In this document: positions 16,100-25,580 of the stretch, in pieces | Layout of the letters: every line of letters begins with the position of its first letter | How positions within the stretch are numbered: the stretch's first letter is position 1 | From: Candidatus Electrothrix scaldis | GTDB taxonomy: Bacteria; Desulfobacterota; Desulfobulbia; Desulfobulbales; Desulfobulbaceae | Direction of reading: 5' to 3' | DNA: 64,000 bases | Assembly (NCBI GenBank): GCA_033584155.1 | Contig: CP138355.1 | Span: 2,985,826 to 3,049,825, forward strand | Program-made: the position numbers and the translations under genes | Notes under the pieces: generated by a model | What the model saw: the letters and a program-made list of their open reading frames with translations, nothing else | Told to the model about the DNA's origin: nothing | The model's database searches: none

Positions 16100-17935
16100 A
16101 TGAAAAAAGTATTATTGGTAGATGATGATGAGATGATCCACGAGATCGTTGATTCAACATTGGGCGATTATAGGAAAATATTTCAAGTATCACATGCTTA
16201 CGATATTAAAGAAGCTGTTCGGCAGGTTGACAGGGGGGATATTTCCCTTGTTATTACAGATTTGGTTATGCCTGGTGGTGACGGTTTTCAGCTCTTATCG
16301 TATATACAAAAGAAACACTCCGATATACCAAGAATAGTTATAACTTCTTATGACCTCCCGGAGCTAAAGACTCGGTTAATGGGAAAGGCCTTTCAGGTTT
16401 TTAAGAAGCCTCTTGCCTCGGAAGAGCTTGCTGATGCGATTATCAGGGGGTTGAAAACACAGCAGAAAAAAGGCGATTTAGGGAAGTTCTCCGTTGTTGG
16501 TATTGTTCAGTTGATGGAAACGGAAGAAACAACCTGTCGTTTGGATGTGCATAACTGTGGTGAGCATCAGGATATAGATCATTGTATTGAGAATAATTGC
16601 CCTGAATATAAAGGGAGCCTTTTTCTTGTTCAGGGAAAGATTTATGATGCTGTCTGTGGAAAGCTGATCGGTGAAGAGGCGGTGCTGAAGCTGCTTAGCA
16701 TGGAGGGCGTTCAGGTCAGCAGTTGTACTCTTAAAGACGATGTGGTCAGAAGGGTGCATAAGAGCAATCAGAATTTACTGATCAACGCAATGATTCAGAA
16801 GGATAATCAATGCGATGATGTAGAAACTGAGCTTGTTCCACGGCAGGAGTTGCTGGATGAGGGAATCAAGCTTTGTGAGCGACTGGAGCTTAACAAGGCC
16901 CAAAAAAAGCTTATGGCTTTTGTGCGTGATAACCGACAGAGCGCTCAGGGATGGTTGTGGCTTTCCAGGTCTTTGACTGAGTTGCCGAAGATAAAAAAAG
17001 CTTTAGGCGAAGCGTATAAATGTTCACCCAAAGAACCACATATACTCGAAGATGTAGAGAAAGCGAGATTGTGTAAGGGTAGCGGAAAGGTAAACCGCTG
17101 TCCTTTCTGTTTTGCCCCGGTTGATCCTCAAGCTGTGTTTTGTTCCTACTGTCGGGCCAATCCGTTGACAGATTCGTCTACGCTCGCTCAGATTGATCCC
17201 TACAAAGTGGAACGTAAGATGGTGCAGCAGGCGACAAAGCGTTTTGAACGGGTTCTTGCAGATGAGGTCAACCCGAGACTGTTGTACTATGCGGGCACTG
17301 CGTATTTGAATTTGAATGATTTTGAAAAGGCATTGACCTATTTTGATCTTTTGCTCCCCATAGTACAGGTTGATACAAAATACCAAAAGGTTGCTGGTCA
17401 AGTTCGTGAAATAGTAGAATATATTGCTTCTAATCAACGCTTGGATTCTGGAGAGAACGAGTCGAAAAACAGTTGGCATGAGCAGAAAGAGAAGAAAGAA
17501 AAGCGTCTCATTACAAATCGCTCTGCTAGTAAAACAGTTTTAGTTGTTGAAGATAGCCCGACCACTCGTAAGGTTATTAAAATGACCCTGACCAGTGGAG
17601 ATTTTCGAGTTGTTGAGGCAGCCGATGGTGTTGAGGCCTTGAGCAGGCTCAACGAAGAGCGACCGGATCTTGTTTTGCTTGATATTATGTTGCCGAAGAT
17701 TGATGGATACCGAGTGTTGTCTATTTTGAAGAAAAATAACGATACAAAAGATATTCCAGTTGTCATGCTGACAAGTAAGAATAGGATAATTGATAAGGTG
17801 AAAGGGAGATTATCCGCTGCAAGTGCTTACCTGACAAAACCTTTCAAACCAGCTGAACTTATTGACATGGTGAACTCGATAATTGTCAAAGAAGGTGTTG
17901 CTCCTGAACAGGAAGGCGGGACTCCAACTAAGTAA
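16100..17935 (+). CDS. Dual-receiver protein with DUF4388, zinc ribbon and TPR
   Basis: The 611-residue regulator is built as follows. An N-terminal REC domain (1-120) has phospho-acceptor Asp54 in VITDLVMP. A DUF4388/PATAN-like domain (about 128-240) starts KFSVVGIVQLMETEETTCRL. A helical linker is followed by a zinc ribbon (CPFC...CSYC, about 334-353) and a TPR-like pair (about 370-440). A C-terminal REC domain has its acceptor Asp at 528 (LVLLDIMLP). There is no DNA-binding or enzymatic output domain. It opens a Pil-Chp-like cluster, and the C-terminal REC resembles PilG. DUF4388 proteins often pair with receiver domains in gliding and pilus systems. A phosphate sink or localisation factor for the downstream CheA is a fair inference. 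Confidence 0.85.
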   Translation: MKKVLLVDDDEMIHEIVDSTLGDYRKIFQVSHAYDIKEAVRQVDRGDISLVITDLVMPGGDGFQLLSYIQKKHSDIPRIVITSYDLPELKTRLMGKAFQVFKKPLASEELADAIIRGLKTQQKKGDLGKFSVVGIVQLMETEETTCRLDVHNCGEHQDIDHCIENNCPEYKGSLFLVQGKIYDAVCGKLIGEEAVLKLLSMEGVQVSSCTLKDDVVRRVHKSNQNLLINAMIQKDNQCDDVETELVPRQELLDEGIKLCERLELNKAQKKLMAFVRDNRQSAQGWLWLSRSLTELPKIKKALGEAYKCSPKEPHILEDVEKARLCKGSGKVNRCPFCFAPVDPQAVFCSYCRANPLTDSSTLAQIDPYKVERKMVQQATKRFERVLADEVNPRLLYYAGTAYLNLNDFEKALTYFDLLLPIVQVDTKYQKVAGQVREIVEYIASNQRLDSGENESKNSWHEQKEKKEKRLITNRSASKTVLVVEDSPTTRKVIKMTLTSGDFRVVEAADGVEALSRLNEERPDLVLLDIMLPKIDGYRVLSILKKNNDTKDIPVVMLTSKNRIIDKVKGRLSAASAYLTKPFKPAELIDMVNSIIVKEGVAPEQEGGTPTK

Positions 17936-18001
17936 CAGGTCAGCGTGAATGTTTGTTTGCAAAGTAAATAGATACGGATTCTAAAAAAAGAGAAGGAAAA
18001 T

Positions 18002-18367
18002 ATGTCTAGAAAAGTGTTGATTGTTGATGATAGCCCAACAGAGTTGAAGCTGATAACTGATGTGTTCAATACACCGGAATACGAGGTCGTCACTGCCAAT
18101 GATGGGGAGGCCGGGGTGGAAATGGCAATGGCTGAAAAGCCTGAGCTTATTATTCTTGATGTGGTTATGCCCAAAATGAATGGATTTCAGGCATGCAGAA
18201 AGATTAAGTCGACGCCGGACTTAGAAAATATTCCCGTCATTTTGCTGACCAGTAAAAATCAAAAATCTGATGAATTTTGGGGAAAAAAACAAGGGGCTGA
18301 TGTGTATCTGACAAAGCCTTTTAAGTTGGATGAAGTTTTGGAGGCGGTAGGCAAGCTTCTCCCTTGA
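18002..18367 (+). CDS. CheY/PilH-like single-domain response regulator
   Basis: A 121-residue stand-alone receiver. The acidic pocket is Asp9/Asp10, the phospho-acceptor Asp53 (ILDVVMP), the switch Thr in LLTSKN and the conserved Lys in YLTKPF. It has no output domain. Its place directly before CheW and CheA matches PilH in Pil-Chp systems. A GAAGGAAAA ribosome site precedes the ATG. Confidence 0.9.
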   Translation: MSRKVLIVDDSPTELKLITDVFNTPEYEVVTANDGEAGVEMAMAEKPELIILDVVMPKMNGFQACRKIKSTPDLENIPVILLTSKNQKSDEFWGKKQGADVYLTKPFKLDEVLEAVGKLLP

Positions 18368-18403
18368 TTTCTATGTTATTCGAAAATGACAAAGGGTAAC
18401 GAA

Positions 18404-18976
18404 ATGAACGGTAGAGCAGGGACTCCAGCGGATCTTACAGCCTTACTCCGCAATATTGATCAGGAACTAACTGAGACTTTACAGGAGTATGGTGATGGCC
18501 TCAAAGTAACAGCAGATGATACGCATCAGGAGATTGGAAGGCATATCTGCTTTGATCTTGGAGATAAAAAACTTGCTTTACCCCTTTCTTTGGTTGACGA
18601 AGTCGGAGAACTGGAAAATGTTCGGCAGCTGCCGTTCTTGCCTGACTGGGTGCATGGGGTAACGAATATTCGCGGTGAAATCGTCTCCGTTACTGATTTA
18701 CCTCTTTTTTTTCATTTAACCCAGAAAAAGTCCAGAAAGAAAAATCGGGTGGCTATTGTCATTCATGATGGTGAAATGAAAACCGCTATTATTGTTGATC
18801 GCATCACAGCTACCCGTATGCTGTACACAAAGCATAACGCTGAGCAAGAGAAACAAGAGCAGGACGCTGTACTGTCACGTTTTTTAACTGGCCCTGCGGT
18901 CTATTTCTCTGGTGAAAAGGAAGAAGAAGTCCAGCTTTTTGACGGAGAACAATTACTCTCATCTATACGAATATAA
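18404..18976 (+). CDS. cheW: CheW-like adaptor (PilI position)
   Basis: CheW couples chemoreceptors to the CheA kinase. The CheW domain covers about residues 45-185, with the landmark strands CFDLGDKKLALPLSLVDEV and WVHGVTNIRGEIVSVTDL. The ATG at 18404 is preferred over the one at 18386, because AAAGGG sits 7 bases ahead of it and the first ATG has no ribosome site. This gives 190 residues. It lies 25 bases upstream of the CheA gene. Confidence 0.88.
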   Translation: MNGRAGTPADLTALLRNIDQELTETLQEYGDGLKVTADDTHQEIGRHICFDLGDKKLALPLSLVDEVGELENVRQLPFLPDWVHGVTNIRGEIVSVTDLPLFFHLTQKKSRKKNRVAIVIHDGEMKTAIIVDRITATRMLYTKHNAEQEKQEQDAVLSRFLTGPAVYFSGEKEEEVQLFDGEQLLSSIRI

Positions 18977-19000
18977 TGAGAAGGGAATTGGAGAGAGTAG

Positions 19001-22000
19001 ATGAGTAGCAGTGTGGGCAATGATATTGTAACAGGGTTTCTCGAGGAAGTTGAAGGGTATCTTCCTGATATGAATCGTTGCCTCCAGGTGCTGCAGCAGG
19101 ATAAAGCTGATAGGTCATCGTTGGCAGAGTTGCACCGAATAACCCATACCATCAAGGGGGCTGCCGCAATGGTTGGCCTGGATGACTTGAGTGCTATGGG
19201 AGAAGTCATGGAAAAAGTGATGGAGAATGTGCTTGGTTCTTCACTTGTACTTGATGAAGAGACCATGCAGCTTGTCGGGGCCGCAACACGCCAAATTGAT
19301 CAGTATTGTGTCATGCAACGGGATGGAAGTGCTCATGATGAGCAGCTATTCCAGAACACAATTGCAGAGCTGGAGAAAAAACTCAGTCAGAGTACCACAC
19401 CAGCAGATCTTGAGGCAGACGAGGGGTATTCACCAGAGTCTATATTTTTTGAGCAGGATTCCGAAGAACTTGTACCTGAAGAGGGTGGCCCCTTTGATCT
19501 CGATGAAGATGCTGAAGATGATTTATTTTTAGGCGCTGACACTGCTGTGTCGGAGGAGGATAGCTCGGAGAGCTTTCTTGATTCCCTGTCTCTTGCTGAG
19601 GATGAAGAAGAGGATCTAGATAACGAGCTTCTTCTCGTTAATTCTGATGAAGACGAGGACGATCTCTTTGCTTCAGCTCTTACCGAACCGGAACAGAGCG
19701 AGCAGAATCAACAGGAGCAATCGACAGAGGATCTTTTTCATTCTGTAGAGTCGGTATCTCCTGAGGAGGAGATGGAAGATATTGATGCAGAGTTGCTTGA
19801 GTGCTTTCGGGAGGAAACAGAGGATCATCTGGAAAATGTTGATCAGTGTCTGAATAATCTCACTGCCCAGATTAGCAAATTAGTCAAGCTGACCCCATCT
19901 ACGCGGGAAGAGCTTCATTCCCTTCGTCGTTCCGTACATACCCTGAAGGGAGCAGCCGCTGTTATAGGAATCCCGCAGGTTGCTGCTTGGGGGCATGACT
20001 TTGAGGACTTTCTTGATTGGCTGCATGACGAGGCTCAACAGCTTGATCCACTCAGTCTTGTTGCACTTCGGGACGGTGCTGATCTCTTGGCTTCTCTTGT
20101 TGATGATCCTACGCAGGCAACAGATGCGGCCCAACAACAGATCATGGTTAAATTTGCGGATATTACCGAGGCATTTACCTCGTCGCTTTCCGCAGTTTCT
20201 GATGAAGCAGAGGAAGCACAGCCTGCCTTTGATGCGCTTGATGACAGAGCAGAAGACTTCGTTCTGAGCGAAGACGATGCCGATGGCTTTTTGGATGAAA
20301 TCGCCGCATCGGCTGGGCAGCCTGAGGATAGTGGTGGAGATGGTATTGAGGACGAACTTTTTCTGCAAGACCAGGATGTAGCAGAAGATGATTTGTTTGG
20401 AACTGCTGTTACAGATCTTGCGGAGTCATCTGAAGAAATTCTTCCTTCAGCAGAGGCAGATATCGATCCCATTGATCCCGAGTTGCTGGAATGCTTTCAG
20501 GAGGAAACAGAAGAACACCTGGAGAGTATTGAGACCTGCCTGAAAACTCTGGGTGAAGAGGTCACTGATGCTGTTCAACTGACGCCTAGCACCCAAGAGA
20601 CGCTCCACATCTTTCGCCGTGCAGTTCATACGCTCAAGGGCGCCGCAGCTGTTATTGGTATAGAACCGGTTGCAGACTGGGGACGTGATTTTGAGGATTT
20701 TCTTGATTGGCTCCATGATGAGGCGAAACGCCTTGACCCTTCCATTATTGACCACCTCCGAGAAAGTGCAAAGTTGCTGGCCTCACTTGCTCATGATCCC
20801 GCTTTTCCCGCCCAACAAGAAAAACAGCGTCTTATTGCAATTTTTTCTGATATAACTGAAGCTTTTTCTACCGGAGCCGAGAACCAGGACGGAGTGAAAG
20901 AAAAAGTCTCATTCTCTCAGGAGCAGGGAAGTGAGGAGGATGCCGATTTATTCGCCGAGACTGAGCTGGAAGAAGATGAGGCAGAGGACTTTTTTGATGT
21001 AATTGGCGACGACACTGCTTCTGTAGATGAAGATGACGCTCTTTTTCAAGAGACAGATGAGGAGGAAGATCTGTTCGGCTCAGTTCTTGCTGGCTTAGCT
21101 GAATCACCCGAATCATTCTCTTCAGACACCGAAGAATCTGCTGCCGAACCTATTGACCCAGAGCTTTTGGAGTGTTTTCGTGAGGAGACCGACGAACATC
21201 TGGAAAATATCGATAATTGTCTGACCCAACTAAGCCAGGAAATTACAGCTCCAATGGAGCTTACATCGACAAGTCGGGAAACGCTTCATTCTCTTCGCCG
21301 CTCCGTCCATACTCTGAAAGGTGCAGCCGCTGTTATTGGGATAGAGCAGATTGCTGCCTGGGGGCATGACTTTGAGGATTTCCTTGATTGGCTCCATGAT
21401 GAGGCGCAGAAATTAGCTCCTCCTATTATTACATTACTCCAGGATGGAGCGGATGTCCTGGCCGATCTTGCGGATAATCCCAGCTGCCCGGTTGCGAAAA
21501 GGAAGAGTAAGCTGGCTGCTGAGTTCAACCATATAATGGTGAGCGACAGGCAGGAAGAGGCTTTACAGGATAAAGGAGAGAGCAGTCTTGATGAGCCTGA
21601 CGATTTCTTTGTTGAATTACCAGATTCCTCTCGTAAAGAGATTGATGATGACCCATTCGCAGTCCAGGACAGCACAGCAGATGAATTGAAATCAGGACCT
21701 CATGAGGATGTTGCGCAAGAAGCCGAAGCAGACATAGATCCTGAGTTGCTCCAATGTTTTCATGAAGAAGCAGAAGAACATCTAGACAGTATTGATCGTC
21801 AACTTAATCACCTGGGTATGACAGTTTCTGGCGAGGCTGAACTTACCGATTTAAAACGTGGTTCGTTGCATTCCATTCGACGTTCTGTACATACTCTGAA
21901 GGGAGCAGCTTCTGTCATAGGTATAGAACCCGTTGCTGCCTGGGGGCATGATTTTGAGGATTTTCTCGATTGGTTGCACGATGAAGCGCAAGTCATTCGT

Positions 22001-24085
22001 CCTGTTGTTATTAAGGCCATGCAGAAAGGTGCTGATATCCTCACACGCCTTGTTGAGGCCCCAGGCGTTTCTGTTAGTAAGGATCAAAAAAGTCTTCTTG
22101 AACAATTCGGTCAGATTACAACAGGTAATCTGACTGAAACTTCTCCAAATGAATCGAAAGAGGATGTTGCAGCAGCAGAAGCAAGCAGTCCCCAGGTAAC
22201 CTCAAAGCAGGTTATTGAGCCTAAAAAACAGGCAGCACCAGCTCCGCAAAGCCAAAGAAAGCGAACCGCAACACTACGTGTGGATGTGGATCGAATTGAT
22301 CAGCTGGTTGGTCTCAGCGGTGACATGGTCATTAACCTGAGTAGTTTTGAGGACTCAATGGATGCTATGTCAGGTACCATGAAGGAGCTTGACATGATCC
22401 TGCAGCGTCTGAAAAATATTAATTCCAGCCTGGAGGCTGGCTACGAATTAGCCTCCATCCCCCATATCGGCGGCGTCATTGATGCGCAGGCTTCTGGCAT
22501 TACAGAGGACTTTGATCCCCTGGAAATGGATCGATATTCCGAGTTGAATATTTTGATTCGCTCTCTGACAGAGGCGGTCAGCGACCTTGATTCTATCATG
22601 GCGCAGAATGCTATGGACAATGTGACATGGCAGAAGACCGTTGAGCGGCAGGGTATGGTTCTGAAGGACTTGCAGAACAGGATGATGGGTATTCGTATGA
22701 CCCCGCTTTCCACCCTGTCGAGCAGAATGCACAGGACTGTACGCGAAGCTGAGAGGACAACCGGGCACCCTGCGCAACTCATCATTGAGGGTGAGTCTAT
22801 CATGATGGACACCCGCGTTTGGGATGTTATGGCAGATCCACTCATGCATATCCTGCGTAATTCGGTTGCGCATGGTGGTAGACTCCCTCAGGAGGCAGGT
22901 TGGACTCCCCTCTCTATTACGATTAAAGCAATAAGAAAGGGAGGGCAGTGTGTCCTCAGAGTAAAAGATACAGGGAAGGGGTTGGATTATGAGGCCATTC
23001 GTGTCAAAGGTATGAAGTTGTATCCCAATGACCGGGTCAACCTCATGAACGATCATGAACTGGCAGACTTGATTTTCCGACATGGCTTTTCCAGTACCGG
23101 TTCTGTAACCAATATCGCTGGTCGTGGTGTTGGTATGGATGTTGTTCGGGATGCTATTGATCAGCTTAATGGTTCAATTGAGCTGATTTCCGAGCGAGGC
23201 CAGGGCACAGAGTTCGTTATGCGTTTACCTGTGGCTGTGGCCCAGCTGCCAGCTATTCTTGCCCGTTTTGGACACCAGGTCTATGCGGTGCCCATGCATG
23301 ATGTTGAAAGTGTTGTTCGAGCGACTCCTGACGAAAAGATGGGGCGCGAGTACACCTTTGACGGGGAGCCCCTTCCGCTTCTTCATCCTGCAAAGGTTCC
23401 GGGATTTGAAACAGATGGAGCCTATCTGGGAGAAAATATTACCGAAGCAGATCAGGCCCTGCTGATAGTGCATACGGGGAGAAAACGCGCTGCCGTTCTT
23501 TGTGAGCAGCTCATTGGCCAGAGGGACATTGTTTTCAAGGACCTTGGAGCACACCTGCACAACGTTCCCTGTATCTCAGGGGTTACCATTATGGGTGATG
23601 GCTCACTTATCCCCATTCTTCAGATAGAAGAGGTACTGCATAAGTGGGCATCCGTGATCAAGGGCGGAGAGGATAGGCCGGTCGCTCGTCCTGTTCCTGA
23701 GCGTGAAGGACCACTTCGTGTCCTGGTTGTTGATGACTCCATTAGTGTGCGTAAAGTTGTTTCGAACTTTATCACCCAGCAGGGGTGGATACCGGTTGCA
23801 GCCCGCAATGGTATTGAGGCTATGGAGAAGATACGTGAAGAAAGGCCGAGTGTTGTTCTTCTCGACGTTGAGATGCCTCGAATGAATGGTTTTGAAGTTC
23901 TGCAGGCCCTCCAGGCCCAGGCAGAACTCCGTGATATTCCCGTTGCCATGCTGACCTCAAGAAGTGCGGATAAGTACCAGGAAAAGGCGAGAGAACTTGG
24001 AGCACGGGGCTTTATGACAAAGCCGTTTAAGTCGGAAGAGGTCATAGGTTTTATTCAAAAGGTAACAGCAGATGAACAGGTCTGA
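19001..24085 (+). CDS. cheA: Giant hybrid CheA (ChpA-like) with five Hpt domains
   Basis: A 1694-residue hybrid histidine kinase of the Pil-Chp type. Five Hpt domains carry phospho-acceptor His at 49, 313, 543, 770 and 964. The last four share (S/A)VHTLKGAA(A/S)VIGI and are close copies, each followed by AWGHDFEDFLDWLHDEA or nearly so, and separated by long Asp/Glu-rich linkers. Then come the dimerisation and catalytic region (from about 1090; N-box ILRNSVAHG near 1283; GFSSTGSVTNIAGRGVGMD), a CheW-like domain (about 1410-1550) and a C-terminal REC domain (about 1572-1690, acceptor Asp1622). Pseudomonas ChpA also has several Hpt domains plus a REC. It presumably phosphorylates the two upstream regulators and sits downstream of the MCP at 25581. 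A GAGAG site precedes the ATG. Confidence 0.93.
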   Translation: MSSSVGNDIVTGFLEEVEGYLPDMNRCLQVLQQDKADRSSLAELHRITHTIKGAAAMVGLDDLSAMGEVMEKVMENVLGSSLVLDEETMQLVGAATRQIDQYCVMQRDGSAHDEQLFQNTIAELEKKLSQSTTPADLEADEGYSPESIFFEQDSEELVPEEGGPFDLDEDAEDDLFLGADTAVSEEDSSESFLDSLSLAEDEEEDLDNELLLVNSDEDEDDLFASALTEPEQSEQNQQEQSTEDLFHSVESVSPEEEMEDIDAELLECFREETEDHLENVDQCLNNLTAQISKLVKLTPSTREELHSLRRSVHTLKGAAAVIGIPQVAAWGHDFEDFLDWLHDEAQQLDPLSLVALRDGADLLASLVDDPTQATDAAQQQIMVKFADITEAFTSSLSAVSDEAEEAQPAFDALDDRAEDFVLSEDDADGFLDEIAASAGQPEDSGGDGIEDELFLQDQDVAEDDLFGTAVTDLAESSEEILPSAEADIDPIDPELLECFQEETEEHLESIETCLKTLGEEVTDAVQLTPSTQETLHIFRRAVHTLKGAAAVIGIEPVADWGRDFEDFLDWLHDEAKRLDPSIIDHLRESAKLLASLAHDPAFPAQQEKQRLIAIFSDITEAFSTGAENQDGVKEKVSFSQEQGSEEDADLFAETELEEDEAEDFFDVIGDDTASVDEDDALFQETDEEEDLFGSVLAGLAESPESFSSDTEESAAEPIDPELLECFREETDEHLENIDNCLTQLSQEITAPMELTSTSRETLHSLRRSVHTLKGAAAVIGIEQIAAWGHDFEDFLDWLHDEAQKLAPPIITLLQDGADVLADLADNPSCPVAKRKSKLAAEFNHIMVSDRQEEALQDKGESSLDEPDDFFVELPDSSRKEIDDDPFAVQDSTADELKSGPHEDVAQEAEADIDPELLQCFHEEAEEHLDSIDRQLNHLGMTVSGEAELTDLKRGSLHSIRRSVHTLKGAASVIGIEPVAAWGHDFEDFLDWLHDEAQVIRPVVIKAMQKGADILTRLVEAPGVSVSKDQKSLLEQFGQITTGNLTETSPNESKEDVAAAEASSPQVTSKQVIEPKKQAAPAPQSQRKRTATLRVDVDRIDQLVGLSGDMVINLSSFEDSMDAMSGTMKELDMILQRLKNINSSLEAGYELASIPHIGGVIDAQASGITEDFDPLEMDRYSELNILIRSLTEAVSDLDSIMAQNAMDNVTWQKTVERQGMVLKDLQNRMMGIRMTPLSTLSSRMHRTVREAERTTGHPAQLIIEGESIMMDTRVWDVMADPLMHILRNSVAHGGRLPQEAGWTPLSITIKAIRKGGQCVLRVKDTGKGLDYEAIRVKGMKLYPNDRVNLMNDHELADLIFRHGFSSTGSVTNIAGRGVGMDVVRDAIDQLNGSIELISERGQGTEFVMRLPVAVAQLPAILARFGHQVYAVPMHDVESVVRATPDEKMGREYTFDGEPLPLLHPAKVPGFETDGAYLGENITEADQALLIVHTGRKRAAVLCEQLIGQRDIVFKDLGAHLHNVPCISGVTIMGDGSLIPILQIEEVLHKWASVIKGGEDRPVARPVPEREGPLRVLVVDDSISVRKVVSNFITQQGWIPVAARNGIEAMEKIREERPSVVLLDVEMPRMNGFEVLQALQAQAELRDIPVAMLTSRSADKYQEKARELGARGFMTKPFKSEEVIGFIQKVTADEQV

Positions 24086-24115
24086 GCATACCAGCACCCC
24101 TACTGATTGTAAGAA

Positions 24116-24868
24116 ATGAAGAAAGTTTGCTTGGTCAAAGGTGGGAATTTTGTTTTGGGCATTGAGGACCGTTATATACTCTCTCGCCAACAAGGGCTAC
24201 TCCCACGAGAAGTAGCGGGTAACGGAGAACCGTTTTTTCATCTGGGTTCCCTCTTGGCCCGTAACCGTTGTGATCGACCTGAGCCTGGTTCAGTTTTTCT
24301 TCGGCTTCATACAAAAAAACAAACGTTTTTTCTGCTTGTTGATCAGATTATTGATGAGATAGATTTGCCGGAACAGACAACTCGGTTACCACCTCCTTCT
24401 CCTGATCTAGCTACTCAGCTGTTCCCGCAGGTTGCCATATGTATGAATCTTGTGGTACTGCTCCTTGATCCTACCCAGGTCATGCAGGTTGCTCAGCAGC
24501 TCGGGCAGGGGATAGGCATGCTCGCAGCAGAGCATTGTTTGCAAGATGAAAAACAAGTGCAGATAAAGCAGGTAAAAGGAGGAAGAAAAGCTGGACCACC
24601 TGTTTTTAAAAAGCAGATCCGAAGGGATAAAAAACGACCAAAGTCGGTAAATGAAGAAACCTTTAAACGTGTTATGGCCTGGACTATCGCCCAATTCAAG
24701 CAGGGCAAAGTTAGCCCTGAGGACCTTGCTGCGGATCGGCTTCCTCCTGGATTGATACAACAGGAAGGGCTGAGTGATACAGTTATCCAATATCTGATTG
24801 ATCAGATATCTCTCCGGTGCCAGGAAAGCATAACTCCGAGTCGACCGGGAGAACGTCATGGCGGTTGA
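24116..24868 (+). CDS. Divergent CheW-like protein with C-terminal extension
   Basis: A 250-residue cytoplasmic protein. Residues 1-150 alternate short beta strands in a CheW-like order (FVLGIEDRYILS, FFHLGSLLARN, VFLRLHTKKQTFFLLVDQII) but the match is weak. Residues 150-250 are basic then helical and I do not recognise them. It follows the CheA gene by 30 bases and overlaps the next CheW-like gene by 11 bases. The context argues for an adaptor or scaffold of the same array. Confidence 0.65.
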   Translation: MKKVCLVKGGNFVLGIEDRYILSRQQGLLPREVAGNGEPFFHLGSLLARNRCDRPEPGSVFLRLHTKKQTFFLLVDQIIDEIDLPEQTTRLPPPSPDLATQLFPQVAICMNLVVLLLDPTQVMQVAQQLGQGIGMLAAEHCLQDEKQVQIKQVKGGRKAGPPVFKKQIRRDKKRPKSVNEETFKRVMAWTIAQFKQGKVSPEDLAADRLPPGLIQQEGLSDTVIQYLIDQISLRCQESITPSRPGERHGG

Positions 24869-25403
24869 GAAAAAAAAATCTGCCAGGAGTATGGCAAAAA
24901 TCGTATCCATTTACATGGATACGGAAGAAATTCAGGGGAAAAAGCCAGTCCTCCTTTTCACGGCTAGCCAAATTGACGAGGTCTTGGCAGAGGCAAAGGT
25001 ACAAGCCTTACCTTTTGTCTCTGAGTATTTTCTTGGCCTTTGTGCATGGCGAGAGCAGGTCCTACCGATAATAGCGCTTGATCGGTTTTTCAGACTGAGC
25101 TCCCAGGGAAAGGATAATGAAGGAAGATACGTTGTAGTGCGGGCTGTTGATACGCGTTCGACTGGAAATGGCTCGCAAGGTGATGCTGCCCAGAAGAGAA
25201 TCCTGCGTTGTGTCCTGAAAGTACCAGATCAGATTATGAGTGGAGAACCCTCTGCTCAGTACGAGGCAATACATCCTGAACAGGCTGGCTTGCCAGCTCT
25301 TTTTGTTCGAGGCCTCTTTCTTGGTGAGACGGAGTTGTTTATTTTGCCTGACCTTGTAAATATAATACACTCGAATTCCCTTCATAATCAGTTGAAAAAG
25401 TAA
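24858..25403 (+). CDS. CheW-like domain protein
   Basis: A 181-residue protein whose core (about 25-175) follows the CheW pattern: PVLLFTASQIDEVLAEAK, then PFVSEYFLGLCAWREQVLPIIALDRFF, which corresponds to the WVRGVVNLRGxVxPVIDL block. The ATG lies within the end of the preceding gene (11-base overlap). It is the third CheW-type protein of the cluster apart from the domain in CheA, and precedes the chemoreceptor gene. Confidence 0.75.
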   Translation: MAVEKKKSARSMAKIVSIYMDTEEIQGKKPVLLFTASQIDEVLAEAKVQALPFVSEYFLGLCAWREQVLPIIALDRFFRLSSQGKDNEGRYVVVRAVDTRSTGNGSQGDAAQKRILRCVLKVPDQIMSGEPSAQYEAIHPEQAGLPALFVRGLFLGETELFILPDLVNIIHSNSLHNQLKK

Positions 25404-25580
25404 GAAGTTTTTTTGCTGTTCATGCGTTGTAAGGGAGAGAATCTCAAATAGTTGTTAAAGTACACCGAAACAGAAATTGACTTGTGCGATTTCTGGCGCC
25501 GACGCTTTTTTAAAAAATGTTAAAACAAGCAGTTACCTGTTTAATTGATTATGTCGGGTAATTTTTTCAAAGGAGAAAAA

